From: Caulobacter ginsengisoli
GTDB taxonomy: Bacteria > Pseudomonadota > Alphaproteobacteria > Caulobacterales > Caulobacteraceae
Reading direction: 5' to 3'
Assembly: GCF_030814835.1 (NCBI RefSeq)
Contig: NZ_JAUSVS010000001.1
Location: forward strand, 124,001 to 188,000
Length of the DNA: 64,000 nt
Part shown: one piece after another, positions 14,888 through 28,002 of the stretch
How positions within the stretch are numbered: the first letter of the stretch is position 1
Layout of the letters: every line of letters starts with the position of its first letter
Notes under the pieces: model-generated
Database searches by the model: none
The model's input: the letters and a program-made list of their open reading frames with translations, nothing else
What the model was told of the DNA's origin: nothing
Made by a program: the position numbers and the translations under genes

Positions 14888-15376
14888 ATGCAGACCATGG
14901 ACATAGGCGAAATCCCGCTCTTTGCGATGCTGCGCCAGCGCCTGGGCTATCTGGGCGAGCGTCAGCGGGTCATCGGCCAGAATGTCGCCAACGCCGACAC
15001 GCCCAACTACCGGCCTGTCGACCTCAAGCCCTTCTCCTTCAAGGCCGCGCTCGATGGTCAGACGCAGGGGGGGCGGACGTGGGGCGGCCAGACGCAGGAC
15101 GGCATGGGACAGGCCCCGCCTCTCACGGGCGGAGCCCTGGTCCTGCAACAAACCGAGCCCGGCCAAATGCCGGGCTTTGCGCCATTGAAGCCCGGCACGA
15201 CCTTCAAGTCGAAGACCGCCGACGATTCCGAGACCACGCTCGACGGCAATTCCGTCAATCTCGAAGACCAGATGATCAAGATGAGCGACGCCCGCACTCA
15301 GTACGACGCGGCGATCGGTTTCTATCAGAAGTCACTCGGACTGCTGCGCATGGCCGCGCGGCGGCCCGGCGGCTAG
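14888..15376 (+). CDS. flgB: Flagellar proximal rod protein FlgB
   Basis: Proximal rod subunit. The 162-residue product has the N-terminal rod signature LGYLGERQRVIGQNVANADT-PNYRP at about 20-45 and the C-terminal helix NSVNLEDQMIKMSDARTQYD, with KSLGLLRMA near the end. Between them lies a Gly/Gln/Thr-rich insertion (about 60-85: GQTQGG, WGGQTQDG) longer than in enteric FlgB. Start at 14888; the ATG at 14897 is an equally possible start and neither has a strong ribosome-binding site. First gene of flgB-flgC-fliE. Confidence 0.93.
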   Translation: MQTMDIGEIPLFAMLRQRLGYLGERQRVIGQNVANADTPNYRPVDLKPFSFKAALDGQTQGGRTWGGQTQDGMGQAPPLTGGALVLQQTEPGQMPGFAPLKPGTTFKSKTADDSETTLDGNSVNLEDQMIKMSDARTQYDAAIGFYQKSLGLLRMAARRPGG

Positions 15377-15389
15377 GAAAGAGTAGGCT

Positions 15390-15809
15390 ATGAGTTCGAT
15401 CAAAGGGCCCGCCGATACCGCCATGTCGGTCGCCGCCTCGGGGCTGCGCGCCCAGCAGGCGCGGATGCGGATCATCGCCGAGAACCTGGCCAACGCCAAT
15501 TCCACCGCCCGCACGCCCGGCGGCGATCCCTATCGCCGGCAGATCCCGATCTTCGAGGCCAAGGCGGTCAATGGCGGCCAGGGGGTCAAGATGACCCGGG
15601 TCGCGCCGGACACGGCGGACTTCAAGTCGACCTACGATCCCGGCAATCCTTCGGCCGACGCCAAGGGCTATGTGAAGCTGCCCAATGTCGATCCGCTGAT
15701 CGAGGCGCTGGACATGAAGGAGGCCCAGCGGGCCTACGAGGCCAACCTCAACGTCATCGAGACGGCGCGCGCCATGGAAGCGCGCACCCTCGATCTGCTG
15801 CGCAAGTAG
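15390..15809 (+). CDS. flgC: Flagellar proximal rod protein FlgC
   Basis: Proximal rod subunit of normal length (139 residues). It has the N-terminal signature SVAASGLRAQQARMRIIAEN-LANANST and the FlgC-specific ending VDPLIEALDMKEAQRAYEAN-LNVIETARAMEARTLDLLRK. It follows flgB by 13 bases and precedes fliE by 8, forming the conserved flgBC-fliE operon. Confidence 0.97.
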   Translation: MSSIKGPADTAMSVAASGLRAQQARMRIIAENLANANSTARTPGGDPYRRQIPIFEAKAVNGGQGVKMTRVAPDTADFKSTYDPGNPSADAKGYVKLPNVDPLIEALDMKEAQRAYEANLNVIETARAMEARTLDLLRK

Positions 15810-15817
15810 GCCGCTAG

Positions 15818-16132
15818 ATGATCACCCCCTTCGCCGCCGCCAAGGCCTATTCCGCCCTGCAGGGCCAGGCCATGGGCGGCATCACCGACACCATGGGCGG
15901 CGCGGCCAAGACCGGGCCGGACTTCGGCGACCTGGTCAAATCGGCCATGACCGACGCGGTGCAGTCCTCCAAGACCGCCGAAAGCCAGATCGCCAAGCAG
16001 GTGGCCGGCAAGGCCGACCTGATCGATGTAGTGACCTCGATCTCCTCCGCCGAGGCCAGTCTCGAAACCGTGATGGCCGTGAGAGATCAGGTGATCTCGG
16101 CCTATCAAGAGATCATGCGGATGCCTATCTAG
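15818..16132 (+). CDS. fliE: Flagellar hook-basal body adaptor FliE
   Basis: Adaptor joining the MS ring/export gate to the rod. It has 104 residues and the FliE C-terminal signature [20 protein letters not shown] followed by [20 protein letters not shown]. It is the last gene of flgBC-fliE. No T-rich terminator hairpin is seen immediately after the stop; the next 186 bases hold the first copy of a repeated promoter region. Confidence 0.95.
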   Translation: MITPFAAAKAYSALQGQAMGGITDTMGGAAKTGPDFGDLVKSAMTDAVQSSKTAESQIAKQVAGKADLIDVVTSISSAEASLETVMAVRDQVISAYQEIMRMPI

Positions 16133-16213
16133 CTATACGCTAGCTTTCCATAGGCAGCCGAACAGACGTCGACGCACGCTACCGCTCCGGTTGCTGATGA
16201 CGTTCAGCAACAT

Positions 16214-16228
16214 GAACCCAAGATAACG
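16214..16228 (+). repeat. Conserved upstream box, copy 1
   Basis: GAACCCAAGATAACG about 105 bases before the first of three paralogous genes. The similarity to copy 2 continues downstream (CTCGGGATCGTTTCA, then GGTGTTTA), so the whole promoter region is repeated. Possible operator or promoter element; regulator unknown. Confidence 0.6.
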
Positions 16229-16318
16229 GCGCGGCTCGGGATCGTTTCAGGCTCGCTGGTGTTTATTTCCAATCATCGCAACCCCTCAAAGGGTCGCGAC
16301 CCTGAAAGGAGAAGCACC

Positions 16319-16762
16319 ATGAAGAAAATCATCCTTGGTCTTGCCGCCACCGCCGCTCTCGCCGCCGCCATGCCGGCCGCCGCCCAGAGCTTTGCGCCCT
16401 CGCTGCGCCAGGTGAACTATCGCGAAGCCCAGCTCAATCAGCAGATTCGCTATGGCGCCCAGCGCGGGGCCCTGACCGGCTATGAGGTGCGCGACCTGCG
16501 CATCAAGCTGGCCGAGGTCGACCGGCTGGAACGCTACTACGTCCGCAGCGGCGGCTATGCCAGCTATCAGGAGATCGCCGTCCTGAACCGCAAGCTGGAC
16601 AACATCGCCTATCTGCTGCGGGTCAACATGCGCGACGACCAGCGGCGTGGCGACGGCTGGCGCGACCGCTACGGCCGCTGGCACGACGGCTATGACCGCA
16701 ACAACGATGGCTATCCGGACAACGACTGGAACCGGGACGGCTATCCCGACCGTGGCTGGTAA
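16319..16762 (+). CDS. Small exported helical protein, triplicate copy 1
   Basis: A 147-residue protein starting at the ATG with AAAGGAG 8 bases before it. It has a Sec signal (MKKIILGLAATAALAAAMPA, cut after AAAQ). The mature core is helical and shared with copies 2 and 3: QIRYGAQRGALTGYEVRDLR, VDRLERYYVRSGGYASYQEI and AVLNRKLDNIAYLLR. The tail is copy-specific and rich in Asp, Arg, Tyr and Gly (YDRNNDGYPDNDWNRDGYPD), reminiscent of acidic calcium-type repeats. No known domain is recognised. It forms a self-contained unit with its own promoter region and terminator. Confidence 0.8.
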   Translation: MKKIILGLAATAALAAAMPAAAQSFAPSLRQVNYREAQLNQQIRYGAQRGALTGYEVRDLRIKLAEVDRLERYYVRSGGYASYQEIAVLNRKLDNIAYLLRVNMRDDQRRGDGWRDRYGRWHDGYDRNNDGYPDNDWNRDGYPDRGW

Positions 16763-16787
16763 ATCAGTCCCGGAAAACTGAAGGAGA

Positions 16788-16812
16788 GGGCGGTCTTCGG
16801 GCCGCCCTTTTC
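16788..16812 (+). terminator. Intrinsic terminator after copy 1
   Basis: Stem GGGCGG / CCGCCC with loop TCTTCGGG followed by TTTTC. The same hairpin recurs after copies 2 and 3. Confidence 0.85.
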
Positions 16813-16838
16813 TTCGAGCGCCCGGTTATTCGCCAGAT

Positions 16839-16853
16839 GAACCCAAGATAACG
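16839..16853 (+). repeat. Conserved upstream box, copy 2
   Basis: GAACCCAAGATAACG, identical to copy 1 over 15 bases, about 100 bases before the second paralogous gene and followed by the same ATCGTTTCA and GGTGTTTA blocks. Confidence 0.6.
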
Positions 16854-16939
16854 AGCGCCTCAGGATCGTTTCATCCGCCGGGGTGTTTAGTGCAGTCATC
16901 GTCTGACCCCACCGGGAAGGACCTGTAAGGAGTTAGACC

Positions 16940-17404
16940 ATGAACAAGTTTCTGCTGACCATCGCCGCCAGCGCCGCCGTCCTGGCCGCCATGCCCGCCG
17001 CCGCGCAATCCTACGGCGGCGGCTATCCGCAGCGCCCGACCCCCGCCCCCAACTATGACCGCGGCAACGACAACCGCGGTGATGACCGTGGCGACTATCG
17101 TGGCGAGCGCGGTGACCGGGGCGGCTGGGGCCAAGGCCAGGCGATCAACGCCCGTCAGGCCCAGATCCAACGCCAGATCGATATGGGCGTTCGTCGGGGT
17201 TCGCTGAACCGCATGGAAGTCCGCGACCTGCGCTTCCGCCTCAACGAGGTCTCCAACCTGGAGCGCCAGTACCGCTTCCGCGGCGGTTCGCTGAGCCGCC
17301 AGGAGGCCGCCGTGCTCAGCCGCAAGCTGGACTTCGTCGAGCAGCTGCTGCGCCGCGACCTGCGCGACGGCGATCGCCGTGGCGGTCCGCGCCGGGGCTA
17401 CTAG
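16940..17404 (+). CDS. Small exported helical protein, triplicate copy 2
   Basis: A 154-residue paralog of the proteins at 16319 and 17573. It has a signal peptide (FLLTIAASAAVLAAMPAAAQ), then a copy-specific Gly/Asp/Arg-rich segment (about 25-68, RGNDNRGDDRGDYRGERGDR), then the shared core: QIDMGVRRGSLNRMEVRDLR, VSNLERQYRFRGGSLSRQEA, AVLSRKLDFVEQLLRRDLRD and the ending GDRRGGPRRGY. The disordered insert is at the N-terminal side here but at the C-terminus in copy 1. Ribosome-binding site AAGGAG. Function unknown. Confidence 0.8.
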   Translation: MNKFLLTIAASAAVLAAMPAAAQSYGGGYPQRPTPAPNYDRGNDNRGDDRGDYRGERGDRGGWGQGQAINARQAQIQRQIDMGVRRGSLNRMEVRDLRFRLNEVSNLERQYRFRGGSLSRQEAAVLSRKLDFVEQLLRRDLRDGDRRGGPRRGY

Positions 17405-17426
17405 TCCCAGCGATCCGAACAAGAGA

Positions 17427-17453
17427 AAGGGCGGTCTTCGGGCCGCCCTTTTT
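17427..17453 (+). terminator. Intrinsic terminator after copy 2
   Basis: AAAGGGCGG TCTTCGGG CCGCCC TTTTT: same stem and loop as the terminator after copy 1, with a five-T run. Confidence 0.9.
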
Positions 17454-17456
17454 CAT

Positions 17457-17471
17457 GAACCGAACATAACG
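17457..17471 (+). repeat. Conserved upstream box, copy 3
   Basis: GAACCGAACATAACG, two mismatches from copies 1 and 2, directly after the copy 2 terminator and about 100 bases before the third gene. The downstream part is more diverged (CAGTGTCTA in place of GGTGTTTA). Confidence 0.55.
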
Positions 17472-17572
17472 GCGACCTCAGCAGCCTGTCAGGCTGGCCA
17501 GTGTCTAACGGGGTCAACGTCCGATCCCCCCAACCCACCCCACTGGGACGGCGAGCTGAAGGAGTAACGACC

Positions 17573-17974
17573 ATGAAGAAGATTCTGCTGACCCTGGCCG
17601 CCGGCGCCGCCGTCCTGGCCGCCATGCCCGCCACCGCCGCCCCCAGCGTGGGTCCCGGCCCGCGTCCGCGCCCGCCCGTCTCCTCGCCGCCCTTCATCGA
17701 CGCCAGCCGCGCCATCGACGCCCGCCGCATGGAAATCGGCCGCCGTATCGACATGGGCGCCCGGCGCAGGACCCTGACCCGTCGCGAGGTCCGCGACCTG
17801 CGCTACCGGATGAACGACATCGCCATGCTGGAGCGGCAGTATCTGCGCAGCAACAACTTCATGAGCGTGCAGGAAGCCCGCGTCCTGGACCGCAGGCTGG
17901 ACTTCGTCGAGCAGATGCTGCGCAACAGCCTGCGCGACGGCGACCGCCGCGGCGGGCCGCGCCGGGGCTGGTAA
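17573..17974 (+). CDS. Small exported helical protein, triplicate copy 3
   Basis: A 133-residue paralog, starting at the ATG preceded by AAGGAG. It has a signal peptide (ILLTLAAGAAVLAAMPATAA), a short Pro-rich segment and the shared core: RRIDMGARRRTLTRREVRDL, MLERQYLRSNNFMSVQEARV, DRRLDFVEQMLRNSLRDGDR and the ending RGGPRRGW. It is the most compact copy and lacks the long Gly/Asp/Arg insert. The terminator after it is the third copy of the repeated hairpin. Confidence 0.8.
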   Translation: MKKILLTLAAGAAVLAAMPATAAPSVGPGPRPRPPVSSPPFIDASRAIDARRMEIGRRIDMGARRRTLTRREVRDLRYRMNDIAMLERQYLRSNNFMSVQEARVLDRRLDFVEQMLRNSLRDGDRRGGPRRGW

Positions 17975-17995
17975 GGCTCAGCGACAGAATGGTGG

Positions 17996-18022
17996 AAAGG
18001 GCGGTCCTCGGGCCGCCCTTTT
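17996..18022. terminator. Intrinsic terminator after copy 3
   Basis: AAAGGGCGG TCCTCGGG CCGCCCTTTT, the third copy of the repeated hairpin. Its A-rich left side means it can also stop transcription arriving on the minus strand from the kinase gene, whose stop overlaps its edge. Confidence 0.85.
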
Positions 18023-18777
18023 CATATCGGGCGGCGGGCCTCGTCGAGGTGGAAGGTCAGGTCCGCCCGGCAGCCGCCGGCCAGCATGTGGCGGGTGATG
18101 CGCTCGAAATGTTGGATGAAGCGGGCAAGCTCGGCCCGCCGGCCGGGCGGCAGTGGCCCGCCCAGCAGGCCCTCCTCCTGCTCACAGCGCCAGTCGAGCA
18201 CGGTCTCGAAGCCCGGCGCGGCGAGGTGGACGATCAGATCGAAGCTGTCGAACAGCGCCGCATAACCGGTGGCCAGCCGGTCGTTGATCCAGGTCCGCCA
18301 GCGGCCGTCGCCATCGTTATCGCGCTCCAGATCGTTGATGGGCGCCGCGAGGGCTGTCGCATCCTGCGCCGTCGCGCCCAGGCACCAGCCGTCGATGACG
18401 ATGACGCCGGGCCGAATCTCGAACATCGGACCGGGGGTCCGGTCATCGGCCAGCTTGTCGAAGGCGGGGAGGGCGGTGCGGCCACCCTGGTTCAGGCTGG
18501 TGACCGTGGATTGGAGCAGGGCCAGGTCATGCGTCCCCGGTGGCCCGCGCACGGCCAGCAGCGGGTGGACGTGCGCGGCGAGATCGGCCCGCTCGGTCTT
18601 GGTCAGATAGACGTCATCCAGCGAGAACTGCACGCCGCCGAGCCGCTCGCTTACGGCCCGGGCCAGGGTGGTCTTGCCCGATCCCTGCGCGCCAGCGATG
18701 CCGACGAGCGGTGGACGGCCGCGCCAAGGCAGGGTGGCGATGGCTTCCAGGACGGGGTCGAGAAGCGGCAGGTCCAT
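18022..18777 (-). CDS. P-loop kinase, D-glycerate 3-kinase-like
   Basis: A 251-residue kinase. Walker A is GIAGAQGSGKTTLAR at about 27-41. The next blocks match D-glycerate 3-kinase/TDA10-type enzymes: FSLDDVYLTKTERADLAAHV, HPLLAVRGPPGTHDLALLQS and VIVIDGWCLGA. These phosphorylate glycerate at the 3-position in glyoxylate/serine metabolism. It lies 31 bases after the metal ABC permease gene and may be the last gene of that operon, though a metabolic link to metal uptake is not obvious. It is not an ABC ATPase: no LSGGQ signature is present. Confidence 0.8.
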   Translation of the reverse strand: MDLPLLDPVLEAIATLPWRGRPPLVGIAGAQGSGKTTLARAVSERLGGVQFSLDDVYLTKTERADLAAHVHPLLAVRGPPGTHDLALLQSTVTSLNQGGRTALPAFDKLADDRTPGPMFEIRPGVIVIDGWCLGATAQDATALAAPINDLERDNDGDGRWRTWINDRLATGYAALFDSFDLIVHLAAPGFETVLDWRCEQEEGLLGGPLPPGRRAELARFIQHFERITRHMLAGGCRADLTFHLDEARRPI

Positions 18778-18808
18778 GCCGCTTCTTCCGCTCTCCCCCG
18801 CTTGGCGT

Positions 18809-19606
18809 CTAGTGCGCCGGCGCCGCTTCCGCTTCGGCCCGCCATCCGGACGGTACCACCAGCGAGCCGATCACCGCCAATACGAACGCCGCCACCAGGG
18901 TGACGACGATGGCCGCGCCGGTGGGGAGGTCGAACAGCGAGGAGACCAGCAGGCCGGCCACATAGCCGACCACGCCCACGCCATAGCCGACCCACAGCCT
19001 CAGCTTCCCGGCGAACCGTCGCGAGGCCAGGGCCGGGACGATCAGGCTGGCGAACACCAGGTAGACCCCGACCAGCTGCACCGACTGGGTGACCACCAGG
19101 GCGAACAGCACATAGAAGCCGATCTGGCCCAGCTTCTGGCGAGCCAGGAACCAGACCGCCAGGGCGACGGCGTAGAAGATGGCGATGGGGATCAGGGTGG
19201 AGACCTGGACCCAGAGGATCTGGCCGACCAGCAGGTCCTTCAGATGCTCGCCGCCATGCGGGTTGTTGGCCAGCAGCAGCAGCTCCACGCAGGCGGCCAG
19301 CACGAACAGCACCCCGATCAGGGCCTCCTGCACGGCCGGCCAGGCCTTCTCGGTCCAGGTCAGGGCCAGGGCGCCGACCAGGGCGGCGACGCAGGCGGCG
19401 ACCTGCACGTGCCAGCCCTGCGGCTCGGCCCCGAAGCTGGAGGCGATGGTCACCCCCAGCCCCGCCACCTGGGCGATGGCCAGGTCGATGAAGACGATGC
19501 CCCGGCTCAGCACCTGCTGGCCCATGGGGACGTGGGTGGCCAGCACCAGCAGCCCGGCCAGGAAGGCCGGCAGCAGGATGGAAAGCTCGATGGCGTTGTC
19601 GGTCAT
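18809..19606 (-). CDS. znuB: Metal ABC transporter permease (ZnuB/ABC-3 family)
   Basis: Inner-membrane permease of a zinc/manganese-type ABC importer. The 265-residue, highly hydrophobic product has about eight transmembrane helices and the ABC-3 motif LSRGIVFIDLAIAQVAGLGV near residue 35. It follows the substrate-binding protein gene by 7 bases. The operon contains no ATP-binding subunit. Zinc rather than manganese is favoured by the palindrome upstream of the operon, which resembles Zur sites; the symbol is by family. Confidence 0.82.
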   Translation of the reverse strand: MTDNAIELSILLPAFLAGLLVLATHVPMGQQVLSRGIVFIDLAIAQVAGLGVTIASSFGAEPQGWHVQVAACVAALVGALALTWTEKAWPAVQEALIGVLFVLAACVELLLLANNPHGGEHLKDLLVGQILWVQVSTLIPIAIFYAVALAVWFLARQKLGQIGFYVLFALVVTQSVQLVGVYLVFASLIVPALASRRFAGKLRLWVGYGVGVVGYVAGLLVSSLFDLPTGAAIVVTLVAAFVLAVIGSLVVPSGWRAEAEAAPAH

Positions 19607-19613
19607 GGGTCTC

Positions 19614-20522
19614 TTACTTCAGCGCCGCCAGCAGGCGGGTGATGGTGTCGTCGTAAAGCGAATAGAGGTCCTTGGCGCCCGGCGTGCCGCCGATGGTGTA
19701 GGGCAGGACCACGGCGGGCTTGCCGGTCCGCTGGGCGATGAAGCTCGAGGAGCGGTCGTCCTCATAGGCCGAGCGAATGATCATCTTGACCGGCGTCTTC
19801 TGCAGGATGCCCAGCACCTGGGCCAGATAGCCGCTGGAGGCCGGCACGCCCGGCTTGGGTTCGAGCGCCACGACCCGGCGCAGGCCCAGCCAGTTCTCCA
19901 GATAGACCCAGGTCTTGTGCTGCACGGCGATGGGCTGGCCGCGCAGCGGGGCGGCCCGGGCCTGCCAGCGGTTGAGCGCCGCTTGCCATTTGACGGCGAA
20001 GGCGGCGTAGCGCTGCTGGTAGAGGGCCGCGTTGGCCGGGTCGATCTGGGCGAAGCGGGCGGCCAGGGCCTTGCCGACCGGCAGCATGACGCGCGGATCG
20101 CTCTGGATGTGCGGGTTGCCGGCCGCGTGGATGTCGCCGCCGGCCCGGTCCAGGCTGGTGGGCTTTTCCAGCAGGACGACATAGCGCGTCGCCTCGAAAC
20201 TGCCGGGGGAGCCGGGGGCGATCTTCTTGTTGGCCGCCTGGGCCAGGATCTGCGGCAGCCAGCCGATCTCCAGTTCCGCGCCGGTGCAGACGGTGATGTC
20301 GGCGGCCCGGGCCTTGGCGATCAGGCTGGGGCGGGCCTGGATCTGGTGGGGGTCCTGCAGGGCGGTGGTGGCGGTGTAGGTGGTGACCTTCGGCCCGCCG
20401 ATCTCGACCGACAGGGCGGCCCATTCCGGCTCGCAGGCAAAGACGCTGATCGCCCAGCTGGGGCTGGAGACCCCGATGGCCATCAGCAGGGCCAGGCCCA
20501 GTATTTTCAGAGGCTTACGCAT
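19614..20522 (-). CDS. znuA: Metal ABC transporter substrate-binding protein (ZnuA-like)
   Basis: Periplasmic cluster A-I metal-binding protein of 302 residues with a signal peptide (ILGLALLMAIGVSSPSWAIS). Candidate metal ligands appear in ALQDPHQIQA, in AAGNPHIQSD, in VQHKTWVYLE and in an acidic site near RSAYEDDRSS. The His-rich loop of enterobacterial ZnuA is missing, so the metal cannot be fixed from sequence. It lies between the porin gene (10 bases) and the permease gene (7 bases), so the three are co-transcribed. Confidence 0.82.
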   Translation of the reverse strand: MRKPLKILGLALLMAIGVSSPSWAISVFACEPEWAALSVEIGGPKVTTYTATTALQDPHQIQARPSLIAKARAADITVCTGAELEIGWLPQILAQAANKKIAPGSPGSFEATRYVVLLEKPTSLDRAGGDIHAAGNPHIQSDPRVMLPVGKALAARFAQIDPANAALYQQRYAAFAVKWQAALNRWQARAAPLRGQPIAVQHKTWVYLENWLGLRRVVALEPKPGVPASSGYLAQVLGILQKTPVKMIIRSAYEDDRSSSFIAQRTGKPAVVLPYTIGGTPGAKDLYSLYDDTITRLLAALK

Positions 20523-20532
20523 GGGGGGATCC

Positions 20533-21933
20533 TTAGTAACGGTGGGCGCCGTGGGGGCCGTAGACGACGGTGTACTGCAGCCAGAGCTGGTCGCCGGCGT
20601 TCAGGTCGCCCTCGTCGCGGGTGTATTCCAGGCGGAAGCGGCCGAACTCGCTGGAGTCGTATTCGACGAGGGCGCTGGCGTTCCAGGCATTGTGGCCCAG
20701 GTCATCCAGGGTCGAGCCGGCCAGCGCGAACGGGACATCGCCGGCGCTCATCCGCGAATAGCGCAGGCCGGCGCTCCAGCGCGGGCGGAACTGGTAGACG
20801 GCCTGGGCATACCAGCCGCTGCGGTCGAGATCGGCGTTCAGGCCGTTGAACTGGCCCTTCTCATTGCCGAAGAAATACTCGCCGCTGAGCACCAGGTTGC
20901 GCTGCACGACATTGCCGCCGGGCGCCCATTTGAGGACACCGGAAACGATGCCCAGCTTGGTGTCGCCGGTGAAGCTGTCCAGCCCGTTGATGGGATCGAA
21001 GGTCTCGCGTCCGTCCGATTTGGCCCGGACATAGGACAGCGCGCCCAGCCAGCTCCAGCTGTCGTTGAAATCGCCGCCGGTGTGGACGAAGACGGTCTGG
21101 GTCCCCGCCCCGCGGCTGGCCGCGCCGCCGGCCGGGAAGCTGTCGCCGCGATAGGCTTCAGCGCCGAACTCCAGGAACATGCCGACCGGGGCCAGCCAGC
21201 GGATCTGCACCCCGTCATCGCCCAGCTGACCGCCCAACAGGGCGCGGTAGGGCAGGGGCATGTCGATGAATGACCAGTTGTGGGCGTGGCGCTCGTTCAG
21301 ATAGCCGATGCCGGAGAAGAACCGCCCGCCCTTGAGGGTGAAACCGCCGGGGAGGGCGGTCGACTGGATGTAGGCCTCCTCGACATCGGCCGCGCCCTGG
21401 CCATCGAAGCTGACCGTCAGGTTGGCCGACATGTAGGGGTCGACGTTGGCGGCCAGGGTGATTTCCGACTCCGCCAGCGAGAAGCCGCGCACCGGCGGGC
21501 CGGCCTCGTCGCCCAGCGGGAAGCCGGCGATGCGCGACGCAGCGGGGTCGCGGGAGTCGGCGAAATAGTTGCCGTTAAGGACCACCGAGACGCCCGGGTT
21601 CTGGGCGTTGCCGTTGGCGGTCGGCGCGGCGACGGGCTCGGCGCTGGCCTCGTCGACCGGCGGCGACTGATCTTCCGAGCCGGCGGGCGGGGTGGCGTCG
21701 GCCGAAGCATCGGCGGTGTCGGTGGGGACTGCTGCTGGCGCCGCGGCCTGGGCCTGGGCCAGCTTGGCCTCCAGGGCGCTGATCCGGGCCTCGTAGTCAG
21801 CCCGCATCTGGGCGATTTCCTGCTGCAGGGTCGCCAGATCCGGCGCCGGTTCGGCCGCCTGGGCGGGCAGGGCGGTGAGGCTGATCGCGGCCACGGCGGC
21901 GCAGAGGCCCAGACGACTGACGGCGCGCTTCAT
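20533..21933 (-). CDS. Outer-membrane porin with N-terminal coiled coil
   Basis: A 466-residue outer-membrane protein. Signal peptide (LCAAVAAISLTALPAQAAEP), a coiled-coil segment at about 35-65 (LATLQQEIAQMRADYEARIS), an Ala/Asp/Pro linker, then a beta-barrel-like region rich in alternating aromatic residues and ending in VVYGPHGAHRY. This resembles the porins encoded beside zinc ABC systems in Caulobacterales. The ATG at 21933 (AGGG just before it) is preferred; a GTG at 21945 is the alternative. It is the first gene of the operon behind a Zur-like palindrome, suggesting metal passage across the outer membrane. Confidence 0.72.
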   Translation of the reverse strand: MKRAVSRLGLCAAVAAISLTALPAQAAEPAPDLATLQQEIAQMRADYEARISALEAKLAQAQAAAPAAVPTDTADASADATPPAGSEDQSPPVDEASAEPVAAPTANGNAQNPGVSVVLNGNYFADSRDPAASRIAGFPLGDEAGPPVRGFSLAESEITLAANVDPYMSANLTVSFDGQGAADVEEAYIQSTALPGGFTLKGGRFFSGIGYLNERHAHNWSFIDMPLPYRALLGGQLGDDGVQIRWLAPVGMFLEFGAEAYRGDSFPAGGAASRGAGTQTVFVHTGGDFNDSWSWLGALSYVRAKSDGRETFDPINGLDSFTGDTKLGIVSGVLKWAPGGNVVQRNLVLSGEYFFGNEKGQFNGLNADLDRSGWYAQAVYQFRPRWSAGLRYSRMSAGDVPFALAGSTLDDLGHNAWNASALVEYDSSEFGRFRLEYTRDEGDLNAGDQLWLQYTVVYGPHGAHRY

Positions 21934-21956
21934 GATCCCTCGCACAGGCTCAACGA

Positions 21957-21979
21957 TATAAAGTAACTGTTACAGTATA
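21957..21979. promoter_or_regulatory. Zur-like palindromic operator
   Basis: A 23-base near-perfect palindrome, TATAAAGTAAC-T-GTTACAGTATA (9 of 11 arm positions pair), 24 bases upstream of the porin start. Fur-family Zur sites in alphaproteobacteria are AT-rich palindromes of this form built on GTTAY-type arms. With a metal importer downstream, zinc-dependent repression is the likely function. The regulator is inferred. Confidence 0.65.
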
Positions 21980-22136
21980 CCGTTTCTGAAGATCAAGCGG
22001 CCTTGTCAAATTTCTTGGGTTCCATTTGGGAACCAGATTTCGCCGAACGGGTTACCCGATTTGGGTGGGCTGCAACCTGCTCGCCGGGTTCAGTCCGCGC
22101 ACCCGGCTGGAACGTCACAACGCTCCCGGGGGAAAC

Positions 22137-28001
<5,865 letters not shown>

Positions 28002-28002
28002 G

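Noticed and set aside
16214..16260. ECF sigma (GGAAC-N16/17-CGTT) promoter in the repeated upstream region
   Set aside because: GAACC and CGTT are both present but the spacing is about 23 bases, too long for the EcfG-type consensus.
18022..18777. The P-loop protein as the missing ZnuC-type ATPase
   Set aside because: It has the D-glycerate 3-kinase blocks (LDDVYLTK, HPLLAVRG, PGTHD) and lacks the LSGGQ signature and ABC Walker B context.
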